From Moniliella sp. 'wahieum' (lineage: Eukaryota; Basidiomycota; Moniliellomycetes; Moniliellales; Moniliellaceae): a stretch of DNA of 64,000 bases. Position 1 is the first letter of the stretch. Every line of letters begins with the position of its first letter. Below, piece after piece: positions 35,382 to 45,400 of the stretch. The notes beneath the pieces are model-generated. The model did not search any database and was not told the origin of the DNA. It saw only the letters and a program-made list of their open reading frames with translations. The stretch spans positions 496,001 to 560,000 of the forward strand of contig RSEE01000034.1 in assembly GCA_003971905.1 (NCBI GenBank). Direction: 5' to 3'. The position numbers were made by a program, and so were the translations under genes.

Positions 35382-35738
35382 TCACTGCCATGCCTCAGCC
35401 CTGGCAGTGTCTGTCCGCTCCACTGCATCTACCCGTCTCTGAGCCCCGGAGGTTTCAGACACGTTCCTACCCTCCAGCCGGCGTATACGCGGCCTTGCCA
35501 CGCGTGCAGCCGCCTCGGCTCCACGCCCAAAGGCTTCTCTTCCTCGCTCGGATCCACCAGGTAGCCCGTGAGTCGCAATTGCTTGTTTCAACTTGCTACA
35601 CCGCTCCGCGGCAGCCTTGTGGCCAGGTCGACGGCAGTGGGGGCACAACCGTGGGCGTGGATTGAAGGGGCACCGTGTGCGAGTGTGGGCGTCGGTGTCG
35701 CAATGGGGGCACCGGCGGGGAGTACGGGTAGGGGGCAT
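35382..35738 (-). CDS. Putative CCHC zinc-knuckle microprotein
   Basis: The ORF starts at a real ATG (35738) in a good context (CTTAAAATG) and encodes 118 residues. Near the N-terminus is CPHCDTDAHTRTRC, an exact C-x2-C-x4-H-x4-C zinc knuckle. A second, relaxed copy, CPHCRRPGHKAAAERC (C-x2-C-x4-H-x6-C), follows. Zinc knuckles bind single-stranded nucleic acid or proteins. The remainder is Arg/Ala/Glu-rich and may contain an intron or be out of frame. The opposite strand also has an ORF, so coding status rests on the paired knuckles. It could be a remnant of a retroelement Gag, but no other retroelement parts are visible. Confidence 0.45.
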   Translation of the reverse strand: MPPTRTPRRCPHCDTDAHTRTRCPFNPRPRLCPHCRRPGHKAAAERCSKLKQAIATHGLPGGSERGREAFGRGAEAAARVARPRIRRLEGRNVSETSGAQRRVDAVERTDTARAEAWQ

Positions 35739-36187
35739 TTTAAGTGGGTGGAGGGACGCGTCGACGCGACTCTGTCATATGCCCGATGATTGGCGCAGCC
35801 AGCCCCCAGCCGTCACGTGCAGGTGGGGGGGGTGCAGTAGGGTTGCACATTTTCTTTGCACCCTCCGATATGGAACTTAGAGATTCAGTCAGTAGGGGCT
35901 ACCTGAGTTCGTGAACACGGGATCACCCGGGTCACATGTCACAGGCGACAAATGTACCCAGGGGAGCGTCTCTCGCCAACAGGGTTTAGCGTGACCCAGC
36001 TCGACGCACACAATACAGTAATACACTGGTTCATTCGCGACTACAGGCGGACGCAAAGCCAGAGTGAGATCCGCCCCCCCCCCCCCCCGCCTGGCGCCAC
36101 GAACGTTACGTTGAACACTCATTCGGGTGGGTATAACACACATACAAGTACATGCCCGCGCGCTGTGCCGCCGTGCCGGTCCCATGC
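35739..36187. other. Short intergenic region
   Basis: Contains GGGTCACATGTCACAGG near 35930 and a C-run of about fifteen (36066-36082). No gene seen. Confidence 0.6.
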
Positions 36188-38294
36188 TTAAATAGATGTC
36201 ACGCCCAGCGCACGCAACCTGCTCACTGTTGCCGCTTGGAGCGGCGCTAGAAAATGCAGCCGAATGGTGGGGAGGAGAGTCGTGTCCTGCTCGCTCCGCG
36301 GGCTCACCACCAAGTCGGCGCCGACGGGCCCATCGGCATCTTGCTCTGTCTCTGCCTCTGCCTCGTCGCTCGTCTCGAGAGGGGGAAGCGACCGTGCCAT
36401 GCCACACGCATGGAGCACCTCGGACCACATGCACTCCAGCCCTTCCATCCGCGGCCCTGGCACAGAGAGGCAGACGCAGTCCAGGTCAGTGCATGCGTAG
36501 GCGCGCATCTGCCGCTCCCATCGAGCTAGGTTCCACTGCGGTGTGAACTGCAGGCAAGACAAGCCAAGACAAACAAAACAAGATAGGGCACCACAAGGCC
36601 AGACATGGTCAGAATGGGTCCAGAAACGCGCAAAGAGCCAATACCATCACCACGTACCCAACCCATCGCCATCTTTCGCACCAGCGCCCCTTGCCACCCC
36701 GCAGACGCGTCCGCTGGCAACATAGACAGATTGTCTTGCTCGGTCGGATCGCGAGGCCAGCCCGGGTCCGTTGCTGGGTCCGATCCCTGGGTCGGAGCCA
36801 AAGCGCGGCAATCCGTCGCGAGCGCCGCGCCACTGCCTGAGCCAAGCACTTCCTCCAACTCGGGTTGGAACGAAACGGGACGGCGGTTTCCTGCTGCCAT
36901 GCCGAGGGGGCGGAAGCTGCAGCTGGGGAAGCATCGCTGCACCTTGTGCCCCGAGCCGGACTGGACCGCGCACGGCCGGGCACAGCAGGCGAGGGCGAAT
37001 CGCCTCCCTCCTCGCAGCCGACAGACGACGACGACGACGCTGCATCGTCCCTAGATCGCCCGTCGTGCATCACGGGGCAGGGGCGAGAGGAAGGCCCAAA
37101 GGCACCAAGCACGGCCCAGCGAGCTGCTTCTTCCAGGCCCGAACGGGAAGGCTCATTGGCATGAGCGGGAAGAAGTTGGTACGCAAGGATCTGGCCTGGG
37201 AGCACCTCACGCGGCACAAAGGGTAAGGGTAGCCCGTCCTGTTGCTGGGTGGCGTGCGGGGCGCGCGCAAGCTCGCGCACAGGCTCCGCTGCGCCGCTAC
37301 TACCTTCGGTCAACGACGAAGGCACAAAACAAAGCGGGCGGAACGGACCAGCGGGCTGGTGGGACGGGCGCTTGGCGCGGCTAGGCCCGCGTGGGCGGGC
37401 CTCGGTCGTTGGGAGAGGGAGAGCGGGAGGAGGAGGAGGGGGAGGAGACGAAGAAGGGTGCGCCTGCACCTGTCGGGCGGACGAAACGGAAGGGGGTACA
37501 AGAGCTGGTGCCGTGGCCGTGGCCGTGGCCGTGGCCATGGCCATGGGCACGGGACGATGGTGTGCTGGGCCACACCTCAATCGACTCGGGCAACGTGGCG
37601 TCGCTATCGGGCTGGACCGTGTCGTCGGCGTACGCGGCGTTGGTCGCGCTGGGCCAGGCGGGGGGTCGGGGTAGATCGGTCGCCAGGTTGAGTGGTGAGA
37701 CCCATGGTGCCTGTGGGCCCGAGAGAAAGGTGAGGGGTACCCCGACACACTCATCGTCCTCCCCGCGTCGCGCGCAGACCTGGCCTTCTCCGCCGGCGTG
37801 GCTCGGGGCCGGTGTGGCGAGGACCGAGGGCCGCGGGGAGGTGAGCGCGGGATGGCAAGGTGCAGCCGCCGATCCGGGCCGGGCGCAGGCGGAAGAGGAG
37901 GCGCTATGGTAGGCGCACTGGACTGGAACATGAGCGGTGCACTGGCTTGGGTGCTGGAGCCGCTGCCGGCGGGCGTGCGTCTGGGTCGGGGGCGGAGCGG
38001 GCGGGCGTCGGAGGCGGGTGGGCGGGAGTGCGATGGCGGGAGGTGTACTTGCGTGCCGATGCGCGTCGGCGCATCGGGCCGCTCGGGGAAGGGAAGGGAG
38101 CCAGCGGGGGCGGGGGGCGAGGGAGGCGCACGGCGGACGGGTGGAGGTGTCTCTGGGGCGGCTAGCTCTGTCGCCAAAACTTTGTCGTCCAGGAGAAAGT
38201 GGTGTCGTTCCACCCGAGCGGGGGAGGCGACGCTGGGGGTCAGGTGACCGCGGTGACCGATGGGGCTCACCCTTGAAGGTGCTGAACGTTTCAA
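36188..38294 (-). CDS. Uncharacterised low-complexity protein with conserved-looking C-terminal module
   Basis: A long Pro/Ala/Ser-rich region (38290-37100) is followed by a more ordered segment: LPFVPREVLPGQILAYQLLP, ARWAVLGAFGPS, PSMLPADASAGWQGALVRK. A 110-nt intron at 36548-36657 (GTACGT...CTGCAG) joins MAMGW to FTPQWNLARWERQMRAYACT. The protein ends GVTSI at 36188. The spliced C-terminus, rich in Trp and Cys with regular spacing, looks like a folded domain, but I do not recognise it. The start is uncertain, since no ATG is obvious at the 5' end of the frame. Frames change at G/C runs near 37690 and 36900. Alternating His-Gly or Thr-Ala residues come from a GTGGCC hexanucleotide repeat at about 37509-37545. 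Confidence 0.5.
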
Positions 38295-38486
38295 TCCGTT
38301 TCCGTTGTTTCTCTATTACGCCGTTGGTTCCCTCTGGACCCTATTCTTTTTCCCTGTGCAATCCACGCCGAGCCTACCCTCACCCAGCCACCAATAGCAA
38401 CGACGGGGGATAATCAATGTACTGGTACGGAGAACGACACGGCGCAAAACGAACGAAAGAGAAGCCGAAGCAGGAAAGAGCGGGCT

Positions 38487-39985
38487 ACAATTCAAAGCGG
38501 GACTTGTGGTCGCCGTACAAGTCTCGGTAAAAGCTACGCAGCCTTGCCGAGGCCGGAACCGCCTTGCTCCCGCCCCCAATCTCGTCGTTCATCGCGAGAA
38601 ACTTGAGGCCGGCAGCAATGCGCTCCCGCACAGTGTTTAATGTTTTCGTTCACCTCCGGTTTGGTCCACTTTTGCAGCAGCGTCGCCTTGGTGATCACAC
38701 TCGATGGCACCACGGCAAAACTCAACGGCGCCTCTTCCTTGCCTGGCGGACGAAGGCCCTTGGGCATGCTGCCTTCCAGCGCGGTATAGGCATGAACAAG
38801 TAGGGGCGTGATCACGTCCTCATAGTGGCGGAAACGGTGGGAGAGCGTCCTGTTCACCTCGGCTCCAAACTTGAGCGCAGCGCCTTGCAATGCGGTGCGC
38901 GTATAGACAAACGGTGCATTCACATACCGTGGCGGGAACGTAAGCCCACTGGCGGGCCCTACGCCTTTTCAATCACGTCCAGCGTGTGAAAGGTGCTGAA
39001 GCGCCATACGTTTGTGTGCAGGAACCAACTGGTCATAGTCTGCTGGTTTGCGGACTTGGGAGTTTTCGAGAAATTGGAGCACCCCAGGCGCCGGTCCCCG
39101 GCCATGGTAGCCATTCTTGCTCCAGAGCACACCCGGTAAGACACTCGGTCCCCCACCGAGGGTGAAAAGTCACGGGGTGCAAGGGAGAAGGGAACGTGTA
39201 GTCGTCATTGCAGTGGATAATCCACTCACTGTCTGGAAAATGGCTCCCGGGCGGCGGAGAGGCGGAAGCTTGTGCAGGAAGGCTTCGACAATGTTGGAGC
39301 TAAATGTAGGCTGGGCTTCCTTGGGGACCAATACGTTCTGGTCGATCCACTCGATGCGTCCTTCGGGATCCACTTGGCCCGTCCGGGCGGCGAGGGAAGG
39401 ATGCGGGACAGGCTTCCCGCTCGCATCTACCGGGGGGTGGGCAAGACGAGCAAAGGATGGCGGCGAGAAGAGAAACGACGACGATCCGTCCAGTGTGCCA
39501 AGGAAGGTGAAGCGCAAGTGTACGCAGGCTGAACTTGAGGTCGTCGTTGTCACGATCCCGGTCACCGCCCACGGCAAAGTGGCCACCATATTGCTGCCTT
39601 AGGCGGCGATTTTCGGGATCGCTGCCATTGACCCACGTATAGACAATGGTCGCGTTGCGCGCCCATTCCCACTCGGGTTCCAGCGGCGCAGGCGCGGCCA
39701 GAAGAGCCGCCGACGGAGTAGCAACCGCTGCCAAGGAGGACGCATGGGTCGGGGAAGAGCCCAGGCTTGCGAACAGCTGGGTGACTTGCGGATTGGCAGG
39801 GTGGGCACTATTACTAGGATCCATGGTACCAGCCATGACGAGGATCAGAATAAGGGCAAGAGCGGTGAGGGCAGTGAAGACACGAGAAGCGAGCGCCTCG
39901 GATCGCGGCCGCTCGGACCTGGCGAGCGGCGCCCATCCTCGCTGGCGGGGACACGCTGATAGCGAGGGAGCGCGCCCGTGCCCAT
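38487..39985 (-). CDS. Stealth-family sugar-phosphotransferase (Xpt1-like)
   Basis: A type II Golgi membrane enzyme that transfers a sugar-1-phosphate. Cryptococcus Xpt1 (xylosylphosphotransferase) and human GNPTAB share this fold. An N-terminal anchor ASRVFTALTALALILILVMA is followed by Stealth CR1, IVYTWVNGSDPENRRLRQQY. The CR2-like RDRDNDDLKFSLRTLALHLP and, downstream, FSSNIVEAFLHKLPPL with CNDD come next. CR3 reads ALQGAALKFGAEVNRTLSHR. CR4 reads FLAMNDEIGGGSK and ends FYRDLYGDHKSRFEL at the stop. The ATG at 39985 (MGTGALPRYQRVPASEDG) places the anchor near residue 40. About 490 codons is shorter than Xpt1. Frame breaks near 38635, 39110, 39230, 39410, 39520 and 39920 could hide introns or indels. 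Substrate is unknown. Confidence 0.8.
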
Positions 39986-40926
39986 GGGGTGCGGAGGGGG
40001 AGAAGTGGGGGCTGAAGATGGGCGCAGGGAAGAGAGGTGGAGAGCAGGGTGGGGACGCCTGCACACAGCAGCACCTGGTCGGCGGACGCAACAGGGGCAG
40101 GAGCAGGGGAGGGGTAGGAAGAGGGAGGCGAGCACGGCGGGTGAGCACTCAACTGAGTAACGGAGTGCGCAGTCGGGAGCGACACGCCAAAAGAGGAGCG
40201 CCGGGAGGCTGCTGCCGTGCACGGCCAGGCATGGCCGCTTGAAAGTGTCTCGGACGGCGTGGCGCGGACCAGGCACGAGGCGAGCGAAAGATGCTTGGCA
40301 GCCGTGCGATCGCAAGAGCCGCGCCCTGCTCCGCTTGCTCGGCCACTGGGCCAGTCTGCGCGTGTGCTCCCGCCGCAGTCAGTAGCGCTGTGGCTCGGCA
40401 GCCCGTGCTCAGCACTCGGCCGCTGAGTCTGCAGCGCTCCGTGGCTTCAACACCTCATCATCTGCATCACATGCATCATGCATCATGCATCACACATCAT
40501 ACATCATCGATCATCGATCATCCCTCTATCCACCCGGCTCTCTCGAGCCTCCATTCTCCATCCTCCATCGATCTCATCTCCCTCGGCTGTCCATGTCAGC
40601 CTTCCTGGAGAGGTCACCGCTCACCGTGCCCCATCTCTGCATTCCGAACCGCATGCTGTCCGCCCCCAACACCTGGCTCACCGGCCAAGCTAAGCTCAAG
40701 GTTATCGATTATCGATCGGTTATCGAGATCATCGATTATCATGCATGTCATGGACCTCGTGGTACAAAACCGGTTTGCTATCTACAGTGCTAGTGCCTCC
40801 CGCCAGCCTTTTGCGTGCCTTATCGCATCCCCCCTACACGCCAATCTCAGATCCGATGAACAACACCGTGCTCCGCCATCCCCACGGGAAGCTTATTGAC
40901 GTGTTGACGCTTCAAGCTTCAAACCG
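39986..40926. other. Intergenic region upstream of the Stealth gene
   Basis: Contains trinucleotide-like ATC/CAT runs at 40450-40525 (CATCATGCATCATGCATCAC, ATCATCGATCATCGATCATC), GTTATCGATTATCGATCGG at about 40700, and CGCTTCAAGCTTCAAACC at 40910. No gene seen. Confidence 0.6.
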
Positions 40927-42261
40927 CTAGTCTTGCCGCTCCTCAAACGACCAAACCACATTCTTGATGCCCTTGCGAGCCGCCACCGCCAGACACGCCT
41001 CCGACGCTTGTTCCATTGGATAATTGTCGGTCACCAGCTCGTCCAGGTCGACCCGCTTCTGCGCCAACAGCTCCAGCGCATCCTCAAAGCAAAACACATT
41101 GTACCGCAGCAGTCCCACCAGCGTCAGTTCCCGCGACGTGATCTTGAGGAGCGGGAAAAGACCCAGCGGCTGTCCCAGGCCCACCTGACAGTACGTCCCA
41201 CCAAAGTCCAGCATGTGTAGGCCTTGAACCGACGCTGCCTCGGCTGCACATGCCTCAATCACCACGTCCACTCCATGCGGTAGCCCAGCCTCTGCGAGCC
41301 ACTGCGTCGCATCCTGTGCGCCCGCCTGCAGCTTCTCCTCCCGCGAGAGCGGTTCCCATTGCGGCTTGTCCCACTGGCTGAGGAAGACGTGGTCAGGACG
41401 ACTGTGTTTCTTGTTGCGCGTCCACTCCACCCGCTGTGCGTCGACGTCGATCCGATCACCTTGGACGCTCCATAGGCCTTGGCAACCGACATGGCAATTT
41501 GCCCAATCGGGCCACACCCAAACACGGCCACCGTTTGGAACGGCTGCAAGCGCGCGCGACGGGCAATCTGGACGCCAATCGCCAGGGGCTGCACGCAGGC
41601 TGCTGCTTTCCACGTTGTACCCTCAGGCACACGCAGCAACGCATCCTGCCGAGCCAAAAAGTACTGGCACATGGCGCCATGGGTCGGAGGCAGAGCAAAG
41701 TAGGCCTCGTCTCACACCGGTTCTCAAACCCACGCCGGCACTGTCGACACTTGCCGCACGGAATCGCAGGTTTCACCACCACACGTTCCCCCACCTGGAA
41801 CGGCGGCCCGCCATCGGGACTGGCCGTGTGCGCATCCTCGGGCGGAACCGCATGCACTTCCCCGGCGGTCTCGTGGCCCAACACTAATGGTTCGTTTACG
41901 TCCCGTCCGGCAATCGTACCCTGCACCCACGTCCCCACACCAATCGCGTTAGCCTTTGCGCACCTGTACCCCCCCCTCCCCTTCACGGAACAAAACGCAC
42001 CTTCACCATCGCGCTCACATCGGACCCGCACAGACCCGACACGATCACCTTGACCAGCACCTCCCCCGGCCCAGGAACGGGAACTGGTCGATTTTCGATG
42101 CGCAGGTCGCGTGCGCCGTACAGGACCGCTGACGCATTAGTGGCCTCTGCAATGGGACGCTCTTGCAACAGTTTGGCCGAGGCGGTTGCCAGGCCGGCCG
42201 AGGGCGGGTGGGGGCACAGGCACAGGGTGGCGTCGCTGGAATGCGTAGGGATGGGAGCCAT
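40927..42261 (-). CDS. Zinc-dependent polyol (sorbitol/xylitol-type) dehydrogenase
   Basis: Medium-chain dehydrogenase oxidising a polyol with NAD(P). Catalytic-zinc motifs are GLCGSDV and LGHETAGEV. The structural zinc lobe is CGKCRQCRRGFENRC. The Rossmann motif is VAVFGCGPIGQIA followed by IDVDAQRVEW. The whole resembles xylitol/L-arabinitol/sorbitol dehydrogenases, with an N-terminal extension of about 40 residues. The start is the ATG at 42261 (MAPIPTHSSDATLCL). An intron of 50-70 nt lies near 41960-42020, after GLCGSDV. Single-G losses near 41455 (restoring IGIDVDAQ) and 41703 (restoring ETRAYFALPPTHG) break the frame. The protein ends at 40927 (SFEERQD). Which polyol is used cannot be told. 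Confidence 0.87.
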
Positions 42262-42377
42262 GCTGGGTGGAAGGACGGTGGTGCAAGTGGGGGAAGGAAA
42301 AGGGGGCCCAAGACAAGGGGGAAGGGCAGAGATGTCGGACGAGCGTCGAGCGGCGCAAATGACAGCTACGGCGTGTG

Positions 42378-42385
42378 TATTTATG
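42378..42385 (-). promoter_or_regulatory. TATA-like element of the polyol dehydrogenase
   Basis: CATAAATA on the minus strand about 117 bp upstream of the start codon. Confidence 0.3.
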
Positions 42386-42835
42386 TAGGAGTAGGAGGAC
42401 GGCGGGGGCGGGGCGGGAGAATTGGGTGCGAGGGTGCCGAATGGCAAGCGAAGCACGTCATGCAGCACAGCGGCAGTGCTGCCAGGGCCGCTGGCTTTTT
42501 TTCTGGTGAATATCCCGACGCCAACGGGGGCATGGGCAACGCACATATCGACGCCCAGCAGTGACTCGTCCGTCGCTTGTTGTCAGATCTCAGATAGCCA
42601 GCACCGGGGGCAGCGCCAGTCCCGCCCCCCGGGCCGTCCGTCCGAGCGTTCGGCGGTTACCGCCGGGGCACCTCCCTCTGCCGTCCGCTTCCCCCCCCTT
42701 GTCCCCCAGACAACCACCAGCTTTGCCCGGCAGGCAGGTTGGGCTCAACTGAGCAGCGCGGAAGCTGAGCGTGAGTCAGCTCAAGCTTCCTATTTCAAAT
42801 TTCCATCAGGCGGCAGTGCAATGGGAGAAGATGCA

Positions 42836-42882
42836 GGTCATGTGACCGGTGACCCGTGACCCATCACGCGTCACGTGCCATG
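42836..42882. promoter_or_regulatory. Dense GTGAC/GTCAC half-site array
   Basis: Within 47 bases there are GTCATGTGACC, GGTGACC, CGTGACC and CGTCACGTGCC, i.e. at least five GTGAC or GTCAC half-sites in both orientations. It is the densest such cluster in the window. No binding factor is known from sequence alone. Confidence 0.45.
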
Positions 42883-43699
42883 AACGGGAAACCATGCAAA
42901 ATGAAATTTGGTCGGAGTGAGGTGGTTGGCACCACCAGGAGTGGACGCGAGCCAACCCTAGCCGCAGTGCCTCAGTGGGCCAGTGGCCGGCCTGCGCCTC
43001 GTCACAGTGACGGGCGGCCGAGAGCGGCGTGGTGCGGGGCGGGCGCCCCCCGTTGTGCGGGGCAGGGCTGGGCAATGCATGTGCCCAGAAGCTTGTTGGG
43101 TGAATACAGACGGGGGGCGTGAGACGGAGCATATGCCATCTCCTCGTCTCCATCCTCGGCTGAGGCTCAGGCCCCTGCCTGAGGGTGGCAGTGCGACCGA
43201 GGCGATCTGCTCGGACGAGATGGCCGTCAGCGCATTCTCCTTCCGCCTCCTCTTCCCACCAGGCACCAAACCAACCTGTGTGGCGGCCGATGGAACACCT
43301 CCCGGCTCAACACCAACAGCTCGCCCACAGTCTACTGTTGGAGTGTACGTCATGTGTGCCGTAGGGCGTGCGGGGCGCCGTGGGGGTTGAACGTTGAGGG
43401 GGCGATAAGCACTGATGCATGATGTGCTTCTCCACCTGGTGCTCCACATTTGGCCACATGCCGCCCACCGCCTCCTCCTTCTGCTCGGCCCAGCTGGGCG
43501 GGAGGACATGTGGTGTGGCTGAGGGCAGGCGAGAGAGAGGGGGTGTGTCTGCGAGGCCAAGTATACATAGCCAGCGCCTGTTCCGTGCGCATGGCGTCGC
43601 GTACTCCCACCACACATTGGGCGTGGGCGCCTCAGCTATCGGCCTTTGCCTTGCTCATGTCCAGCCCTTCTGGGCGCCTGCCCCTGACGGCCACAGGCC

Positions 43700-44674
43700 A
43701 TGCCGACAAAGACGTACACCACTTCTCTGTCGCTGCCGTCGGGTGCACCATGTCCCCGCCCCCAGCCGGAAGATGCTGAGCAGGACAAGGCACCTGCCGC
43801 CACAAGGGGAGGAGCAGTGGTCACCAGTCCACCCCTGCGCTCGTCGCAGTACGCAATCCTCAATCCCCCTCTCCCGGCGCCAAGCAAGTGCTCTGTTACC
43901 CAGGACAGCTGAGTCGAGCCTGTGTCCTCGCACGCGGATCCGCTCACCGACCACCCTCACCCCACCTTTTCCCAGCGTTGGCGGGCTTGCGTTGCACCCC
44001 CGACCCGGGCCGCCTCTGGCCAAGAATACCGAGGCGCTCGACCAGCTTCCTTCCCTCCTCTGCCTCCGCCCCCGCGTCCCGGGCGCGAGATGTGGGAGGC
44101 AACGCAGCCGCCTTGGCTCCCCGCAAGGGCGTGCGCCCTGCGCCGAGTCGGATCGCGATCCAAACCGAGCGCGCTCGCCAGCGCAACCCGTTTCTTTCCC
44201 CCACGCTACACGTCCCAAGGCCAGTTTATTCGCATCGACGGTTCCTCCGGCCGGGCGTCGATGATGCGTGGCCCCCAGTCCCACTCGTCGGTACGAACGG
44301 TGGTAGGCACCATGCCCTACTATCGTCCGCCTTATCCTCGCTTGTCTCACTGGCGTATGGGCCACGCTAGCCAACCGAGCACGCCTGCCCCCCTACCGGG
44401 GGGCACTGTGCTGCACGTGGCCAACCCAGACGAACGCCTCTCGGTTTCGGCAGCTGGGCAAGCGTCGTTATTACCACAAGGGATCCGTGGTGCGCACCCT
44501 CCTCCGTCGGAAGGGACAGCAAGCAGTTCGCTCAGTTCTGCCGACTCGTCGTCGCCTCATCTGTCTGTTCCTTCTCCCAACTTGAACGGCTGGTCCGTCT
44601 ATTCGTTTGATCCTGCCTCTCATGTCTCGTCTCCTCAACAAGACCTTCCCGTCGAAATGAACATTCCTAATTGA
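43700..44674 (+). CDS. Hypothetical Ser/Pro-rich protein
   Basis: An ATG at 43700 (MPTKTYTTSLSLPSGAPCPR) opens a disordered Pro/Ser-rich sequence that continues through another frame (about 43905-44225, SSLCPRTRIRSPTTLTPPFP). It ends in a third, well-behaved frame (about 44215-44674, GQFIRIDGSSGRASMMRG to DLPVEMNIPN). The last part has coding-like composition. The frame changes mimic the indels seen in known genes. No domain or homologue is recognised, and introns are possible. Confidence 0.4.
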
Positions 44675-45400
44675 GGATCCCTTGTAAAAACATGTGCTTC
44701 CCAGCAGGGCCATTCAGCAACAGCACCGAGTCCATGCTACAGTTAAGCCGCTTTACTCGTCGCGCGCGGTCGCAACCAACGCTTTTGGCCTACCATCACG
44801 CTCGCTCCTCTGTCGTGTTGGCAGTCATTGCTAGCGCTGAATATTATACGCGATTCCTGGTGGGCATGGGGGCAATAGTGCCAGCAGTTCGTAGTACTGA
44901 TACACATGCGAGACGAGAGGAACAGCCGACGGAGGGTGCCGAAGATCGAGTTGCTAAAAGTCAATCGAGATAAGTTACTAGTTTGTCGGTAGTACTATAC
45001 GTTCGAGTGGCAGCATACGATGCATGCGTTCTCATTTATAGCAACCGTATAGTAGCTTGCTCAATGAGCTTGATGGCTACCCTATACCTTTTCGGAAAAC
45101 GCGCATCTCATGTCGGATGGGTATGGCTAGGGTGTGATGGGCACTTATTAGTTGACTGATGGTCGTGTTCGACCGTGCTTTCTCTTTTGGTGGTGGGCCC
45201 AATCGTATTTCTTTCCCATCAGGATAAAGTGCCCCCGCCCTCCTCTGCATCGCCCCCATAAGGATGCAATTCAGCCCCAGGAGCAACGAACAACCGACTG
45301 CTACGAAGCACCGCACCTGGTACTAAATGCCCCCGGGCAAGGGGTTCTTTACAGCGGGAAATGGGTCAAAAAATGCATGTCACGAGGAGCTTAGCGATCG
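44675..45400. other. Intergenic region, convergent
   Basis: Lies between the 3' ends of the orphan ORF and BLM10. It is more AT-rich than its surroundings. Nothing recognised. Confidence 0.6.

Larger units (their letters stand above)
42262..43699. other. Intergenic region
   Basis: The half-site run at 42836-42882 stands out (described separately). The dyad CTGAGGCTCAGGCCCCTGCCTGAGG lies near 43161. No supported gene. Confidence 0.5.
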
